From Diadema setosum (Eukaryota > Echinodermata > Echinoidea > Diadematoida > Diadematidae), in the NCBI RefSeq assembly GCF_964275005.1, contig NC_092705.1, forward strand, positions 9,846,641 to 9,910,640: 64,000 bases of DNA, in the 5' to 3' direction. A model generated the notes under the pieces. It was given only the letters and a program-made list of their open reading frames with translations. It was not told where the DNA came from and did no database searches. Positions 10,934 to 22,835 of this stretch are shown in pieces. The translations under genes and the position numbers were made by a program. How positions within the stretch are numbered: the stretch's first letter is position 1; every line of letters begins with the position of its first letter.

Positions 10934-11095
10934 TGCATTCCAATGTCTTTTGTTAAACATTTCAGTACTTTAGCAATGGTTGACAGATGAGATCATCTGA
11001 GGAATATTGGTTTGGTGGGATTTTTTGTTTTTTGTTTTTTGTTTTTTGTGGGCGTTCCCAAGTAATCTGAAGAAAAATAGAAGAAAAAAAAAATC
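10934..11095. repeat. Dispersed repeat also present at 55839-55985
   Basis: Both places share 'TGCATTC.AATGTCTTTTGTTAA', 'CAGATGA', 'TTTGG' and 'TAATCTGAAGAAAAAT' in the same order. This copy contains a (TTTTTTG)n expansion at about 11021-11048. The family is unknown. Confidence 0.6.
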
Positions 11096-11160
11096 ATTAA
11101 AAATGTGTGGAATTTTTCTGGATATTCGTTTCACCGCAAAAGTGATGTTGAGGGTATCAT

Positions 11161-13590
11161 AAATAATAATAATAAAGGACATTTATATTGCGCAGCTACT
11201 ATAATGATATGATCTACTGCGCATTACAAAATGACATGCCTACAAGAAATTCAAACAGAAAATACATGACTTCAAAAGATGACTTTTGAACATGGCCTTA
11301 AACTCATTAATTGTAACTGCTTGTCTTACAAACAAAGGGAGATTATTCCATAATTTTGGTGCAGCGTACAAAAAATGCCCTGTCACCAAGAGTAACTTTT
11401 GATTTCCCCGTTGGATATTTCAATAATGTTTGATCCCGTGAACTTCGAAGATAATAAAATGTTTGAGATTATGTTTTTAATTCTACAAGTTCTTGTATAT
11501 ACGCTGGTACTGTACCATGAATAGCTCTATATACAATTAGAGTTTTAAATATGATTCTCTGCTTTACAGGCAACCAATGTAATGCACGTAGTAATGGACT
11601 ACAATGAGAAAAACGAGGAGAGTTACAAACTGATCTAGCACATGCATTTTGCACCCTTTGTAGTTTACCTAATTGATTATCAGGTAAGCCATAAAATAAA
11701 CTGTTACAATAATCCAATCTGCTTGTGACAAACGCATGGATGATTTTTTCAGTACTTTCCCGTGCCAAATGCTTCCGAATGGATGTGCAATATTAAACAA
11801 ATGATAAAATGAATTTTTACATACTTCAGAGATATGTCTGTCAAAGACTAGGCGTGAATCAAACCACACTCCCAGATTCCGTGCAGAATCAACAGGATAA
11901 ATATCAACATCAATCACTTTCAGGCTTTCATTGCGTAATTTGGAAATTTGCTGTTGAGTTCAACATATTACAAATTCGGTTTTCTTATCATTAAGTAAAT
12001 TTAGAAAATTGTTGGATAATAACCATTTGTGAAGATGCACAATACATCGCTCTGTAATGGTCACAGAATAATTCTCATCTGCTGCAGTAGGTGAAAAAGA
12101 TATGTACAGCTGTGTATCATCCGCATAGGTATGACACATTACTTCTGGGAAATTGTGTTGGATTTCATGAAATAACCTACAAGCATACAAAGTAAAGAGA
12201 AAGGGACCCAGGCAGGAGCCTTGGGGCACACCCCAGGGTACATCAAACTCCTTGGACATACTGGAATCGACCTGAACCCTCTGTCTCTTATCATTTAAAT
12301 ATGACTCAAACAATGACAATGCCCTGTCAGTTATTCCACAATGTGCTTGGAGAACATTCACAAGAATGTCGTGTCTAATTAAATCAAAAGCTGCATTCAT
12401 GTCCAGTAGAACAAAAAATACCACCTGTTGCTTATTCATCGCTAACAGCAAATCATTTTTCACCTTTAATAGGGCTGTTTCTGTGCTGTGGTTTTGTCTA
12501 TATGCTGACTGCATAAGCCAGTTCGTAATTAGCTCATGTACACATTGGTACAAATGACCTTTCTTTTTTTCTTAGTTGGTTAGGCACTTCCCTCGTTTTC
12601 AAAGCGACATAATGCATAAGCTTGCCCGACCAAACAATTTATGGAATTCATGTTCAAACAAAGAATGAGCTTGCTTTAAGAACAGGTGATCAGAATACTC
12701 CATCAGTTGACAATTTAACAGGCATCCATTTCATATATCTTTTTTTGTTGTTGTTGTATTGAATGCAATAACAGTCTATTTCCTTTTATACTGCAAAATA
12801 CCATTCTTGCTGTTAGGTGGATATCTATGGCAAGCATTATTTAGATAAGGATCACATGAATAATCATCGCATCACAGATGCTTATCTCAGTGAATTTACA
12901 AACCCAAATGCCTGTTGATACAAATGACCTTTTTCTGCTCATGCGCAAAGTTGAATTACGAACTGGTCTATTGGTGGTAATAAATCATTGGTTACAAGAT
13001 GTTTGCTGAATTTGACCTGCTACTGCTGCTTCAACCAGTTTGGACACATATTGCAAATTACTAACGGGTCTACAATTTGAAAACTGTAAATCTGCATCAG
13101 GCTTTTTCAATAATGGTGTAACTACAGCCAACTTCCAATTCCTGTGAAAGTGTCCACTTGTCAGAGACAGGTTGATAATTTTTTGTAAGAACTGGCAATA
13201 GAATATCAATGTTCCTTACAACCAGCTTTGTGGGTATTGGATCCAATATACATGTCTTCTTGTTTAACTTCAGAACCAATTTTTGCACATCATATAGTAT
13301 GCACATAATGGAGAAAACTGTGACAACTTATTTTGAACTTCTGAATAAGAAGATGGGTTGGGGAATCCATCTGCTCTTTTCGACTGAATGTCTTCACACA
13401 TTTTCACTACTTTCTGCTCAAAATACATACCCAACTCATTTACAAAATTTTGAGTATCAATGTGTGATGGTAAATCAACTATAGACTTCTTCATATTTAA
13501 CAAAGACTTTGCAATATGAAACAACTTTTTCTGATCAGCAGCATTCTCAGTTATACATCCATTATAATAATCTTGACAATCATATAAAAT
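11161..13590 (-). mobile_element. CR1/L2-group LINE, 5'-truncated, split by a MITE
   Basis: Read on the minus strand, the pieces follow ORF2 order. 13593-13270 and 13306-12985 give the connector and RT entry (CILDPIPTKLV, WKLAVVTPLLKK, NCRPVSNL). 12500-11960 carries SAYRQNHSTETALL, VPWGVPQGSCLGP and TYADDTQLY. 11917-11469 is the C-terminal part, with RLDYCNSLFYGLP. The tail is an (ATT)n microsatellite at 11161-11176 behind a 'GCGCAATATAAATGTCC' end. Several frame changes make it inactive. No endonuclease domain remains. A 453-bp element at 12516-12968 interrupts it. Confidence 0.85.
12516..12968. mobile_element. Tc1-type MITE (GCCAGTTCG ends) inside the LINE
   Basis: The ends AGCCAGTTCGTAATT and AATTACGAACTGGTC form imperfect inverted repeats flanked by TA on both sides (12514-12515, 12969-12970). 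Its relative at 17914-18348 shows the same layout. Subterminal copies of ACAAATGACCTTT lie at both ends. No coding capacity is seen. The TA duplication suggests Tc1/mariner mobilisation. Confidence 0.75.
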
Positions 13591-13734
13591 CACATCATAT
13601 AAAAATCAACACAAATCAACTTGCATTTGGATTTCAGGGGCCCTTGAAAAGGCTAACGTCCTCTTTTGAGTAGTCCTGGGTAAGATTCAAAATTAAGGAA
13701 CATAGGCTACTTTATCACGTCCTCGTCTGAGCTT

Positions 13735-14030
13735 TTACCGAGAAATTTTCCCCCGTGCAAATTTCTTCTTGTGTGCCTTTTTAAAAGGGTGAATTGCTGT
13801 AGGAAAAAACGGCGCCTGCCTCGCAAACCCAGATCCAACCACGCAGGAACCAGTGGAAAGACCCCCAACCCGATTATCGCGCGGTATATTTCGATGTTTG
13901 ATAGGAATGCCGTTCTTCAGGCTTTCGAGACCAAACATTGTTCACCTGAGACCCGGCCATGCTTCACTGTGAAAACAGACCTCAGAGCCCGCCGCTACGA
14001 ACTTGAATCCGCCGCGCGTTGACAGACTCC
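13735..14030 (+). pseudogene. L1/Tx1-type LINE ORF1 fragment
   Basis: Frame 13771-14022 reads NPIIARYISMFDRNAVLQAF, followed by FTVKTDLRARR. This matches the layout of the better-kept ORF1 at 24997-25300 (PRAIVAKFVYIRDRN, then ITVRTDVSPALNARRSL). It is the RRM/C-terminal part of an L1/Tx1-clade ORF1, which binds RNA as a chaperone. No ORF2 follows. Confidence 0.65.
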
Positions 14031-14459
14031 GACAGCATCACGGAGAATCTACCCGAATCCGCTTGGTAGGAACCAAACTTATCATGGAATCACACGATAA
14101 GGGCCAGAAAACAGCGCCATAGGACCGATATATTGAATAAGTGGTGAGATACTTTCATTTCTAGTTAGTTATCAAATTTACATTGAGTCTGATGGGTCTA
14201 TGTGATATCACAGCTATCTCTTACAGCACTCTGCTTTTATATCAATCCGACGACATTTTGTTGCTTCTGTCGTTCAATGGAGGTGCACATTGATTTTGAT
14301 TTCAGTACTTATCACATTTTCGCTTTTATAAACTGTATCTATTTTTCTTTTATGTATTTTTGTATTTCTATCTTTTTATTATTTTGGACCAAATATTAAT
14401 TTCCGGTAACTGTGATAATAGAAACATCCGTATTAAGTGCCTTATAAATGTATTGTATT

Positions 14460-14460
<1 letters not shown>

Positions 14461-14516
<56 letters not shown>

Positions 14517-14529
14517 ATTATTATTACTG
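14461..14529. repeat. (ATG)n microsatellite with (ATT)n tail
   Basis: About 18 perfect GAT/ATG triplets pass into ATT triplets. The apparent methionine-rich reading frame here is an artefact. Confidence 0.95.
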
Positions 14530-15352
14530 TATTTAATTCAAGTTATGCCAGTTTCAAACGTCATACTTCAGGTGAATTTAATAACCAGCTGATAACTGAA
14601 AACTACTTTCGTTCAACATTTCAGGTACACTGTATATGTTACTGATATTAGCGTCTTGTAAGCACAGTTATTTCAATTTCCCAAAATGGCAGCATATAAC
14701 GCACATACTTTGCTGTAGTTGTTGTTTGTGGAAAAAAATTAACAGCACAATATCTTGATATAGGTGGATTGAACCTCTCCTGTTAGCTTAGTCAGTGCCT
14801 AGTATTAAAGCCATAGTTTTGTGCGTTTATATCGTGTCGGTAATTTTCATTTCATTCTGCGAATCCCGATGTCATACAAATTTTGAGATTGTACCTGGAG
14901 ATTTATCTCGTATACAGGGTGACGATATGGAAAAGTTCCATCTCTTTATCCTTTAGTGATAGTAAATTACATAAAAATGTGTGAATTATTTTCATTGAAA
15001 AATGGCAAGGTATCATTACTTGCGCCTGTAATACGATATGTGATTGCCAATCGCTATAATCACAATTCATGAAATCATGTCAAGCCCGAGTAACCCGAAC
15101 AACCTACTTTCATTTTTGTCATCACTCGATTACGTAACTCTGATTGTAAACAAGCTTTGATATTAGTCATGCATACTGAATACTTGTTGGTAGTGTGCAT
15201 TGCGTGGCAGTCATGGAGATGAAATTCTTTACATTTTTTCGATCCGTTGTGTTGATGTCCAAATCATGCCAATAGTTCATCATAATGGATAGTCTTCCAA
15301 TGTAGTCACTGTCCAATGAGGATTTTGCAGAAGCAGTTCTTGCAAGTACGGT
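14530..15352. other. No recognised gene or repeat
   Basis: AT-rich sequence without a coding signal. It forms the left flank of the foldback element that starts at 15361. Confidence 0.5.
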
Positions 15353-15555
15353 GATTATACGGGTGCACGTCACGAGACCGACACCCACGAGTCATACAGC
15401 CCACATGTCATACAGCCCACTAGTTATACAGCCCACGAGTTCGACACTGAGTAAATAAAGCCCATGAGTTCGACATCAAGTAAAATAAGCGCACGAGGTA
15501 TACAGCCCATGAGTTCGACACTATACACACAAAAGGCTCACGAGACCGACACTAA

Positions 15556-16698
15556 GGCCCCCATCTCACTAGGAAGGCGACCATGGCGACCATGGCGACC
15601 ATGGCAATCTGTGACAATTTAACAAATCGTGGCGCGATCGCCGTCCGTCTCCATTTTTTGCCTCCGAGGCGATTACACTACGGTTTCTCCACGCTCAACC
15701 TGCGCTGTAGGCGATAGCGCCACGATGATAATACGACTCTGCCACGTTGTTGCCGCATTTCCAGGGCGACGAGATGCGCTGCTTCTGCGATCGAACCGAC
15801 TGTGTTGCGATATTCGTACGCTTATCAAGACCTCGCTACAACAGTGATACGATCGGAGCGACAGTGATACGTTTACGCCAGGCTCATGCTACGATCTCAA
15901 GCGATCGGGGTATAAAATGGGTTTCATGATTGAATTTCTTCAAACAGGTGTCAGTGTCAAACCGACATGGATATGCAGAATAATGGTTTTACCCTTACAT
16001 CTAGCATTCTAGAACACACCAGTTAGAACATGATGTGAAATTGCACTATTAGTTAAGTCATCCATTCAATTAAAAGGGTAAAGTATGTATAATACTAAAG
16101 AACCGGCTTACGAGAAAACTATAAATCGTATCCTACAATGAGAAAATTTCTTGAAGATATATTCGAAAAGATTACAACTTAATTTACTTTCATTGACTTA
16201 GAATGGTATATGACAAACAAACAATTTAATAAACAGAGTAGATTCGTACTGAGTATACGTGGAAAATGAATTTTATACGTTTTTCTCCATGTCCACCTTC
16301 CTGGTCTGTGCATCACTTTACATCGTTCATGGTTGGTTCCTGTTACGTAATACTGTAAAAGTGGTAGTTTTCATGGGGCGATGGGGGCCGCTTTCGATGC
16401 GCTTGAGTTACGCCTAACGCGTTGCTACCCCGTCAGAGTTACGAATGTGGCGCTTTTAATGCGCTCGTGAGGCGATTGTGATACGCTCTACAACCACGGC
16501 GACCTCGCTACGGAAGTTTTGGACATGTTCAAAACTTCCGTAGCGAGGTCGCCGACCATGGCGATGGTGGCGACCCTCAGCGCTTCTGAACCGCTCAAGA
16601 TACGATGGAGAAGATTTAAAGCGATCAAGCCACGATCCGCCGCGCTTTGTCGATTTTTGATGATCGTAGCGGAATCGCCGTCTAGTGAGATGGGGGTA
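15556..16698. mobile_element. PIF/Harbinger-type MITE nested in the foldback arm
   Basis: The termini GGCCCCCATCTCACTAG and, reversed, TACCCCCATCTCACTAG are flanked by TAA on both sides (15553-15555, 16699-16701). A TAA duplication is typical of PIF/Harbinger. The interior is rich in GGCGAC/GCGATCG motifs and direct GCGACCATG repeats. It is 1,143 bp long and lacks a transposase. Confidence 0.75.
16497..16554. repeat. Perfect 25-bp inverted repeat with 8-nt loop
   Basis: The left arm 16497-16521 begins CGGCGACCTCGCTACGG and is exactly complementary to 16530-16554. The spacer is GACATGTT. It lies inside the Harbinger-type MITE. Confidence 0.95.
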
Positions 16699-17913
16699 TA
16701 AGCAAAGACAGCCCACGAGACCGACACTAGGCAAAAGAGGCTCACGAGACCGACACTAAGCAAACAAGGCCCACGACACCGACGGGATGAACAGGTGGCG
16801 CCACCTATAGACCAATTAATTGTATAGGGTGTCCAGAAAAGGAGAGTTGCTAGGGTATTACTCGTCAATTGCCCTCCCTCACCCCCTGAACGGTTCAAAA
16901 TCTTTAATTGTGTTTGCGAATGTGAGTGTTTGTGAAAAAATAAACAAAATTCAGTAAAAGTGCATGAGATGGTTCAACATTACTTTCGAAAATGCCAAAA
17001 CACCATTGTCCCCCAATCTGCAAATCCCATACCGGTATACACCTACTTAGAAAAAAATAAATAAAATGGTGTGGACATTCAAATCAACCAACTACAAAAA
17101 TAGCCAGGTATGAAATGAAGTTCACTGCAAGAAAATTATTGACAAAATGGTCAATGTCGCAGTAATAAAATGTACCGTTATGAGAAGAAAAATTTTACAA
17201 ACACAAGCCACTGAAATCGAGGTGAATCGCTGCGATTAAAAAAAGAAAGAAAACGTTTTCATCCGTTGAATTTCATACATTACAGTTAAAGAGAAAATTA
17301 CAAATTGAACTCTTAGCAGGCGGGCATAAGCAGGCAGATAGGATTTATAATAAGGCCTACTTAACCTGTGAAGCGAGAAAGAAAAGGGCGGAAAAAATAG
17401 AACTTAGAGCCTGTTCACCGTCTAATTAGAAATTAGGAAAGCCTATCTAATATAGCACGATGTCATCTAGAACTAAACAATTCACCGTTCTTATCCTCTA
17501 TCATTTTTCATACATTTTTTTGAGGGGGGTCCCATGAAGAGGACAATTTTATTTTTTTTTAAAAGACGAACAAAAAATGGTAACAATGTCGCTCCCCGTA
17601 GCGTGCAAGAACTGCCCCCTAAACGCCACACATGTCGTGTAGAAATACATACTTAATGTCGTTTATCATTAAGTAGATGGTGCTGTTATTAGTTAGTTAC
17701 AATATCTCGCTCGACAGAAATTTCACCCGCCAGTATGTAACTTTCCCCTTAATGGAACAACCTATACAGGGTAATTGACAAGTGAGCCTTCTTTGCCTAG
17801 TGTCGGTATCGTGAGCCTTCTTTGCCTATAAGTGTTGGTCTCGTGGGCTTTTTTTGTCTAGTGTCGGTCTCGTGAGCCTCTTTTGCGTACTGTCAGTCTC
17901 GTAAGCCTTAATA

Positions 17914-18348
17914 AGCCAGTTCGGGGTTCCAGTTTGAGCATGAGCAGAAAAAGGTCGTTTGTACCGAGAGACAGGTTGGATTTTAATTTCACTGAGATAA
18001 GCATCTGTAATGCTTTAATTATTCATGGAATCCTTATAAATGGTGCCTGCCAGCACATCCACCTGACAGCAAGCCTGGTATTCGGCATTGTTAACAGAAA
18101 AAGTTTGTTAATGTATTCAACACAGCACAATGAAATAGATGCTTCCCAAAGTGTTGATTGACGAACCATTCTGGTCACTTCATCTACACAGGTTCATTCT
18201 TTGTTAGAATACAAGTTCCATATCAAAATTGCTATGTTGGACAAGCTGCTGCATTATGTCGCTTTGAATTGAGTGAAGTGCCTAACTAACTGACAAAAAA
18301 GAAAGGTCATTTGTACCCATGTGCACATGAGCTATCTCCGAACTGGCT
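17914..18348. mobile_element. Second copy of the GCCAGTTCG-ended MITE
   Basis: The ends AGCCAGTTCGG and CCGAACTGGCT are flanked by TA (17912-17913, 18349-18350). It is an opposite-orientation relative of 12516-12968, sharing GAGCAGAAAAAGGTC, ACTGAGATAAGCATCTGT and the GCCTAACTAACTGA end. It sits within the right arm of the foldback element. Confidence 0.75.
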
Positions 18349-18559
18349 TATTGTGTAGTGTCGGTCTCGTGGGCTTTCTTTGCTTAGTGTCGTTCTCGTG
18401 AGCCTTTTGTGCCTAGTGTCGAACTCATGGGCTGTATGAATCGTGAGCCGTATAACGCATGGGCTGTATGACTTATGGACCCATTTTTTATATCAGTCTC
18501 GTGGACCGTATGACTCGTGGGTGTCGGTCTCGTGTGATGACCCCGATTATACTACGTCT

Positions 18560-19700
18560 CTAAAAACAAATAAGGTCTATTTTGAGTCTGATGTTATTCA
18601 TCGTTTACATAAGGAAATGCCTGACTTACATTAATATATGACGAGAATAATGCAGCTGTGCCTCATACAACTACTGAATATGTTTCACCACAACAACTTG
18701 TACACCGCGAGACATTTACTTCATGAAATAATTTACTGTAATGCATCTCAATGCGAGAAGTTTAAGTACAAATATTGACCAATTAAAATTACTTTTAAAT
18801 TTTGCATCTGTTACTTTTGCAGCCATTGGTCTTTGCGAAACGTGGTTATCTAATCATGTCCAGTTGTACGCTGATGACACTGTTCTTTATTTCTCACACT
18901 CATCGACCAAAAAAAAAAAAGAAAGAAATTGAGGCAGCTCTTAATTCTGATCTTCAGAATGTAAACAACTGGATGAGCAAAAACAAGCTAACTGTCGATT
19001 GTAAGAAAACAGAATGCATGCTGATTGGAAGCAAACACATGCTAGCTAAACAAAATGTTTTAAATGTAGTCTTAATTGAATCCCCATTATAAACCAAGTA
19101 CGGAAATGTAAGTACCTAGGTTTGATCTGTGATGAAACCTTGGGCTGGAATCACCACATTGAAACTTTACTTCAGAAAGCTGGTAAAATGGTAGGATTTC
19201 TTGGACGATTAAGACGTTCGTTGAATGAATCGGTGGTGAACTCAGTATATAAGGCCTTTATTCTACCACATTTTGACTATGGTGACATAATTTATGGCTC
19301 AGCCTATAATAAATATGTTGACAAACTTCAAAAATTACAAAATAGAGCGGCTCGTATTATACTCAGAGTAAAGCCAGAATCATCTGTATCTACCGCTGAA
19401 ATGCATAATGCACTGGGCTGGAAATTCCTCGAAAAGAGAAGACATCATCATTCTGTTATATTTATGTACAAGGTTATGCACGAACTAACTCCCTCGTATT
19501 TACGTAGTGAATTCGATCTTGCTCCCTAACATTACTCTTCCCGACTAGCCGAAAAACTGCTTTTACCGAAACCACGAACAGAATCTCTAAAGAAGTCATT
19601 TAGATACCGAGATGCGAAGGCGTACAACGCCTTAACTTCTAATATAAAATCTTTTACTACAATTGATGTTTTCAAATCCAAAATAGCATCAGATCCGTAA
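18560..19700 (+). mobile_element. LINE remnant with endonuclease-to-RT internal deletion
   Basis: Frame 18741 starts HLNARSLSTNIDQLKLLL and AAIGLCETWLS, the start of an AP-type endonuclease. It runs straight into VQLYADDTVLYFSHSS, the RT catalytic motif C, so the rest of the endonuclease and the RT fingers are missing. Downstream frames (18802-19092 and 19122-19529) continue the RT thumb and C-terminus: KYLGLICDETLGWNHHIE, NSVYKAFILPHFDYGD and LQNRAARIIL. Frame shifts and a stop near 19527 confirm it is dead. CR1/jockey-type by motif order. Confidence 0.8.
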
Positions 19701-20860
19701 GAGTTAAATTTTAATTTATTTATGGTTTTTTTTTTCTCGGTTTTTTTTTTTTTTTTTTTGGGGGGGGGGATGTGTTTGTTTTTATTCTTTCAGCCCTTGA
19801 GGTATGTGACATGCACAAATGTCAGCCCAATTATTTTGTGGGAAATACCCCATGCGTATAGTAGTGTCCATTTCACATTTAAATGTATAGCACTGTATAG
19901 TACATCCCCCATCTCCAGACCACAACAGGTGGCGGTCCCCAGGAGCTTAATGTAAGATAAATCCCCTGTCCAGGGACAAACATCTCAAAGGTCAGGCGGT
20001 CCTAACCCTTAGGGTAGGAGGCTAGCAGGAAATAGAGATATACATTGCTGGTCCAGACAGAGAGATGATTGGTTAAAAGTAATTTCTTTTGTGTTTCTTT
20101 GAATAGATTTTCAGACAATGAATAACATAAGTTATGTAAGAATGACCTTCTTTATGATTGGTCAAAAGTGTAGATGCTATACAACTCTTTATTTCTCACT
20201 CCAGACAAGAAGTAACATAAGTTATGTAAGAAGGGGTAGTGGTGTTATTTTCCATGTTATTTTCCATGTTATGTCTTTGTGTGGAATCGAGACAAAACAA
20301 AAGTTAGTAGCAGCAATGTGCTGACTTGACCAAGGTAGTATTCTTTTTGTTTCCCTTAATGTACCCTTCCCCTTTCGTAAATGGCTGACTTGTCCAAATA
20401 GGACTATTTTACTCTCCCTTTATTCATAGTGGTTTTTCATAGATCAGCAATTTTGTATGTAAATAGGAATATTGTCTTCAGTCTTCAGAAGATATCTAGA
20501 CGTCGCTGAGTGCAGACCTAGGAGCTGCTAGGCACCTCTGTGTGAAAATTCTTCTCGCAATAATGTCCATGTTGAAAGAACTCTCTCAATAAAACCTGCA
20601 GGAATGGGCACCTAAAATCATGAATGGATTTTGCGTGTACTTTATTCTCTGTGCCTATGGGCTTAATGGTGAGAGCGTTTTGGAGTGGCATCTCTTTGTA
20701 CTGCGACGAAACAAGTTAACTCGAACAGAGCTATAGTTTTCGTCACAAGGTAAAATTTTCAAGCTATCCAACTACTGTGCAAATCTTGACCATAACCACT
20801 TTATATTTCCCACTCGCTAACAATTGTTATTCAACCCTCGTATTTGATTTTCTAATTGCG
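19701..20860. other. Low-complexity and unassigned sequence
   Basis: A T-run then a G-run occupies 19728-19770. Near 20110-20240 'ATAACATAAGTTATGTAAGAA' occurs twice, about 100 bp apart. No gene is visible. It could be the 3' UTR of the LINE to the left. Confidence 0.4.
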
Positions 20861-21909
20861 TTTTTATTGTTTTCAGATATATGTCATACTTGTTATTCAA
20901 GTTTCATTCAATTGTTTTCTTGAAGTTATCCTTTGATTTTGGATGCGTTCTTACTGTTCCTATATATATTTCATACTTGTTATTCAAATCTCACTCAATT
21001 GTCTTTCTTGAAGTTATATACAATGTGAAGCAATCTGTTTTGGTGTAGCGTTTTTCTAAAATTGTTTTTTTTTTTTTCATTTTAATGCTGAGATTGCATG
21101 CCCAGTATTAATTTTCAATTGTTTTATTTATTCTTTGGATTTGCTCATGAATTTTTGTCATTTGTTTATGATTTGAACCCCATGTAAACGAGTATTAATA
21201 TGCAATCCGTATCAGTTAATGATATCTTATTATTTTTTTCTCACAACTCATGACATCTGAAATTCTGAATCAGCTTTCCAACCCATTCCATATTTCAAAA
21301 TATTTCTTTAAAACTGTTTACAAATTGTACCTGTTTTTATCAATTGAATTATTATTTTTTGATTTCGATACCATTATTTTATACCTCACCTTTAGTTTTC
21401 CTTGAAATATCACTTGCCACGAATTTTAGTTTTCTTATGTTGTCATAGATCCATCCAAGCATTTTGCACAAGTCTCCAGTTTCTTTTTCATTCGTTTACT
21501 ACGTATTTCTATCTGAATTCATCAAAGTAACTATTTTACAACAATCTGGGTTTTTTTTTTTCTTTCACTGCATAGATATGATTGAGGATCTTTATTTCCA
21601 AACACTCCACTTTACAGGTATATTTAAACATATTTTGATTTGTTCATTATATCTTATTGCCTTTAAGACTTTTCAATTATCCGTTGTTGTTTTTTTTTCT
21701 CTCTCTCTCATTTTACTGTATGTGTTTCCACCTGCATGTTTGTATAAACGTTGGTTTCATTTTGTACGTGTCCATTAAATTGTATATTGTATTCATTGTG
21801 TGTGGACCCCATGGAAGAACAGCTTTGCCATATTGGCAACGCTGAATATGGGCAATCCACCCGTTTTTATTGTTTTTATACGGAAATAAATACCATACCA
21901 TACCATCAG
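20861..21909 (+). repeat. T-rich LINE-like 3' region ending in (ATACC)n
   Basis: This T-rich stretch contains a diverged tandem pair (about 20875-20935 and 20955-21017, 'TCATACTTGTTATTCAA' to 'CTTGAAGTTAT'). It ends 'GTGGACCCCATGGAAGAACA', then GGAAATAAATACC and three ATACC repeats. The end matches the sequence at 22523-22612, as expected for 3' ends of one LINE family, and it abuts a different LINE fragment. Confidence 0.55.
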
Positions 21910-22197
21910 CTTCATTTGCTTGTGTGTATTGAAGGTTATACTTTAGTTTCAAAAGATAAAACACGTAATCATGGTGGTGGTGTTGCCTTGTTTGTTAAAT
22001 ATGATTTCAAGTTTAATGTAATTTAAAATCTTTGCCAAATCTCTGATGTGATTGAGTGTGTCTTTATAAAATTTGTTATACCAGTTATGAAAAACTTTAC
22101 AGTTGGTGAGGTCTACACGCCACAAAATAGTAATTTCGACGATTTCATTGATGTTTTGCAATCTATATTTGACTATTCCTCTTTCATGAAAAAACAT

Positions 22198-22612
22198 TTT
22201 ATTTTATTTTAGTTTAGCGTTCGCTTTTGAAAGTTTGTTTTCAGTTGTGTAATTTTTTGCGTGATTTTTATTTACATTTTTGCTTGATTTATTTATAATC
22301 CATTTTTCTTAGGGATTGTAATGGAATCAACTGTTTTTACTGTTTCTTTTATTCATTTCAAGGTGCAACTGCCAAAAATTTGTTGTTACAGTTGTGTTAC
22401 GTGTATTTGACTTTTGAATCTAAGCTTGTTTTATGAGTTTAGTATCGTTCTGTTTGTATTGTTGCATATACATGATTTTTGTTTTAATTCTACATGTATG
22501 TATTCTTCGCTTTTTACCATTATGTATGTATGTGGACCCCTATGGAAACCAGCTCTGCTGATCAGGGTGTTCCACCTCATGAAGAGGAAATAAATTCAAT
22601 CAATCAATCATT
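22198..22612 (+). repeat. LINE 3'-tail insertion ending in (CAAT)n
   Basis: The T-rich sequence ends TGTGGACCCCTATGGAAACC and GAGGAAATAAATT, then CAATCAATCAATC. It interrupts the endonuclease frame between FMKKHFIL and YTHGDFDI and shares its end with 21785-21909. Confidence 0.65.
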
Positions 22613-22835
22613 GTATACTCATGGAGACTTTGATATTGATTTATTTCATTATAATGAAAAGCCACAGTGTCACCAAATTTTAGATACAATGATGTATAAC
22701 TCATTTATTATTTTGTATCACGGAACCAATACGTGTTTCTGATACAACTACGTCACTATATTGTCAAATTTTTACAGACTTATCTCACGTTGCCCATGAA
22801 GGAATTATTGTTTCTGATATATTTATCGGATAATT

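Larger units (their letters stand above)
15361..18544. mobile_element. Foldback (TU-like) element with 8-bp target duplication
   Basis: A perfect 8-bp duplication GATTATAC flanks the element (15353-15360 and 18545-18552). The termini GGGTGCACGTCACGAGACC and, reading inward from the right, GGGGTCATCACACGAGACC are followed by the same GACACCCACGAGTCATAC. The arms are built from tandem subunits of about 29-31 bp containing CACGAGACCGACACTA: left 15370-15552 and 16702-16782, right 17785-17908 and 18351-18535. Sea urchin TU elements are described as foldback transposons with subrepeat arms and 8-bp duplications, so that is the closest known type. There is no transposase. About 1 kb of unrecognised central sequence lies at 16783-17784. 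Confidence 0.8.

Noticed and set aside
14448-14645. Methionine-repeat protein
   Set aside because: Product of the (ATG)n microsatellite.
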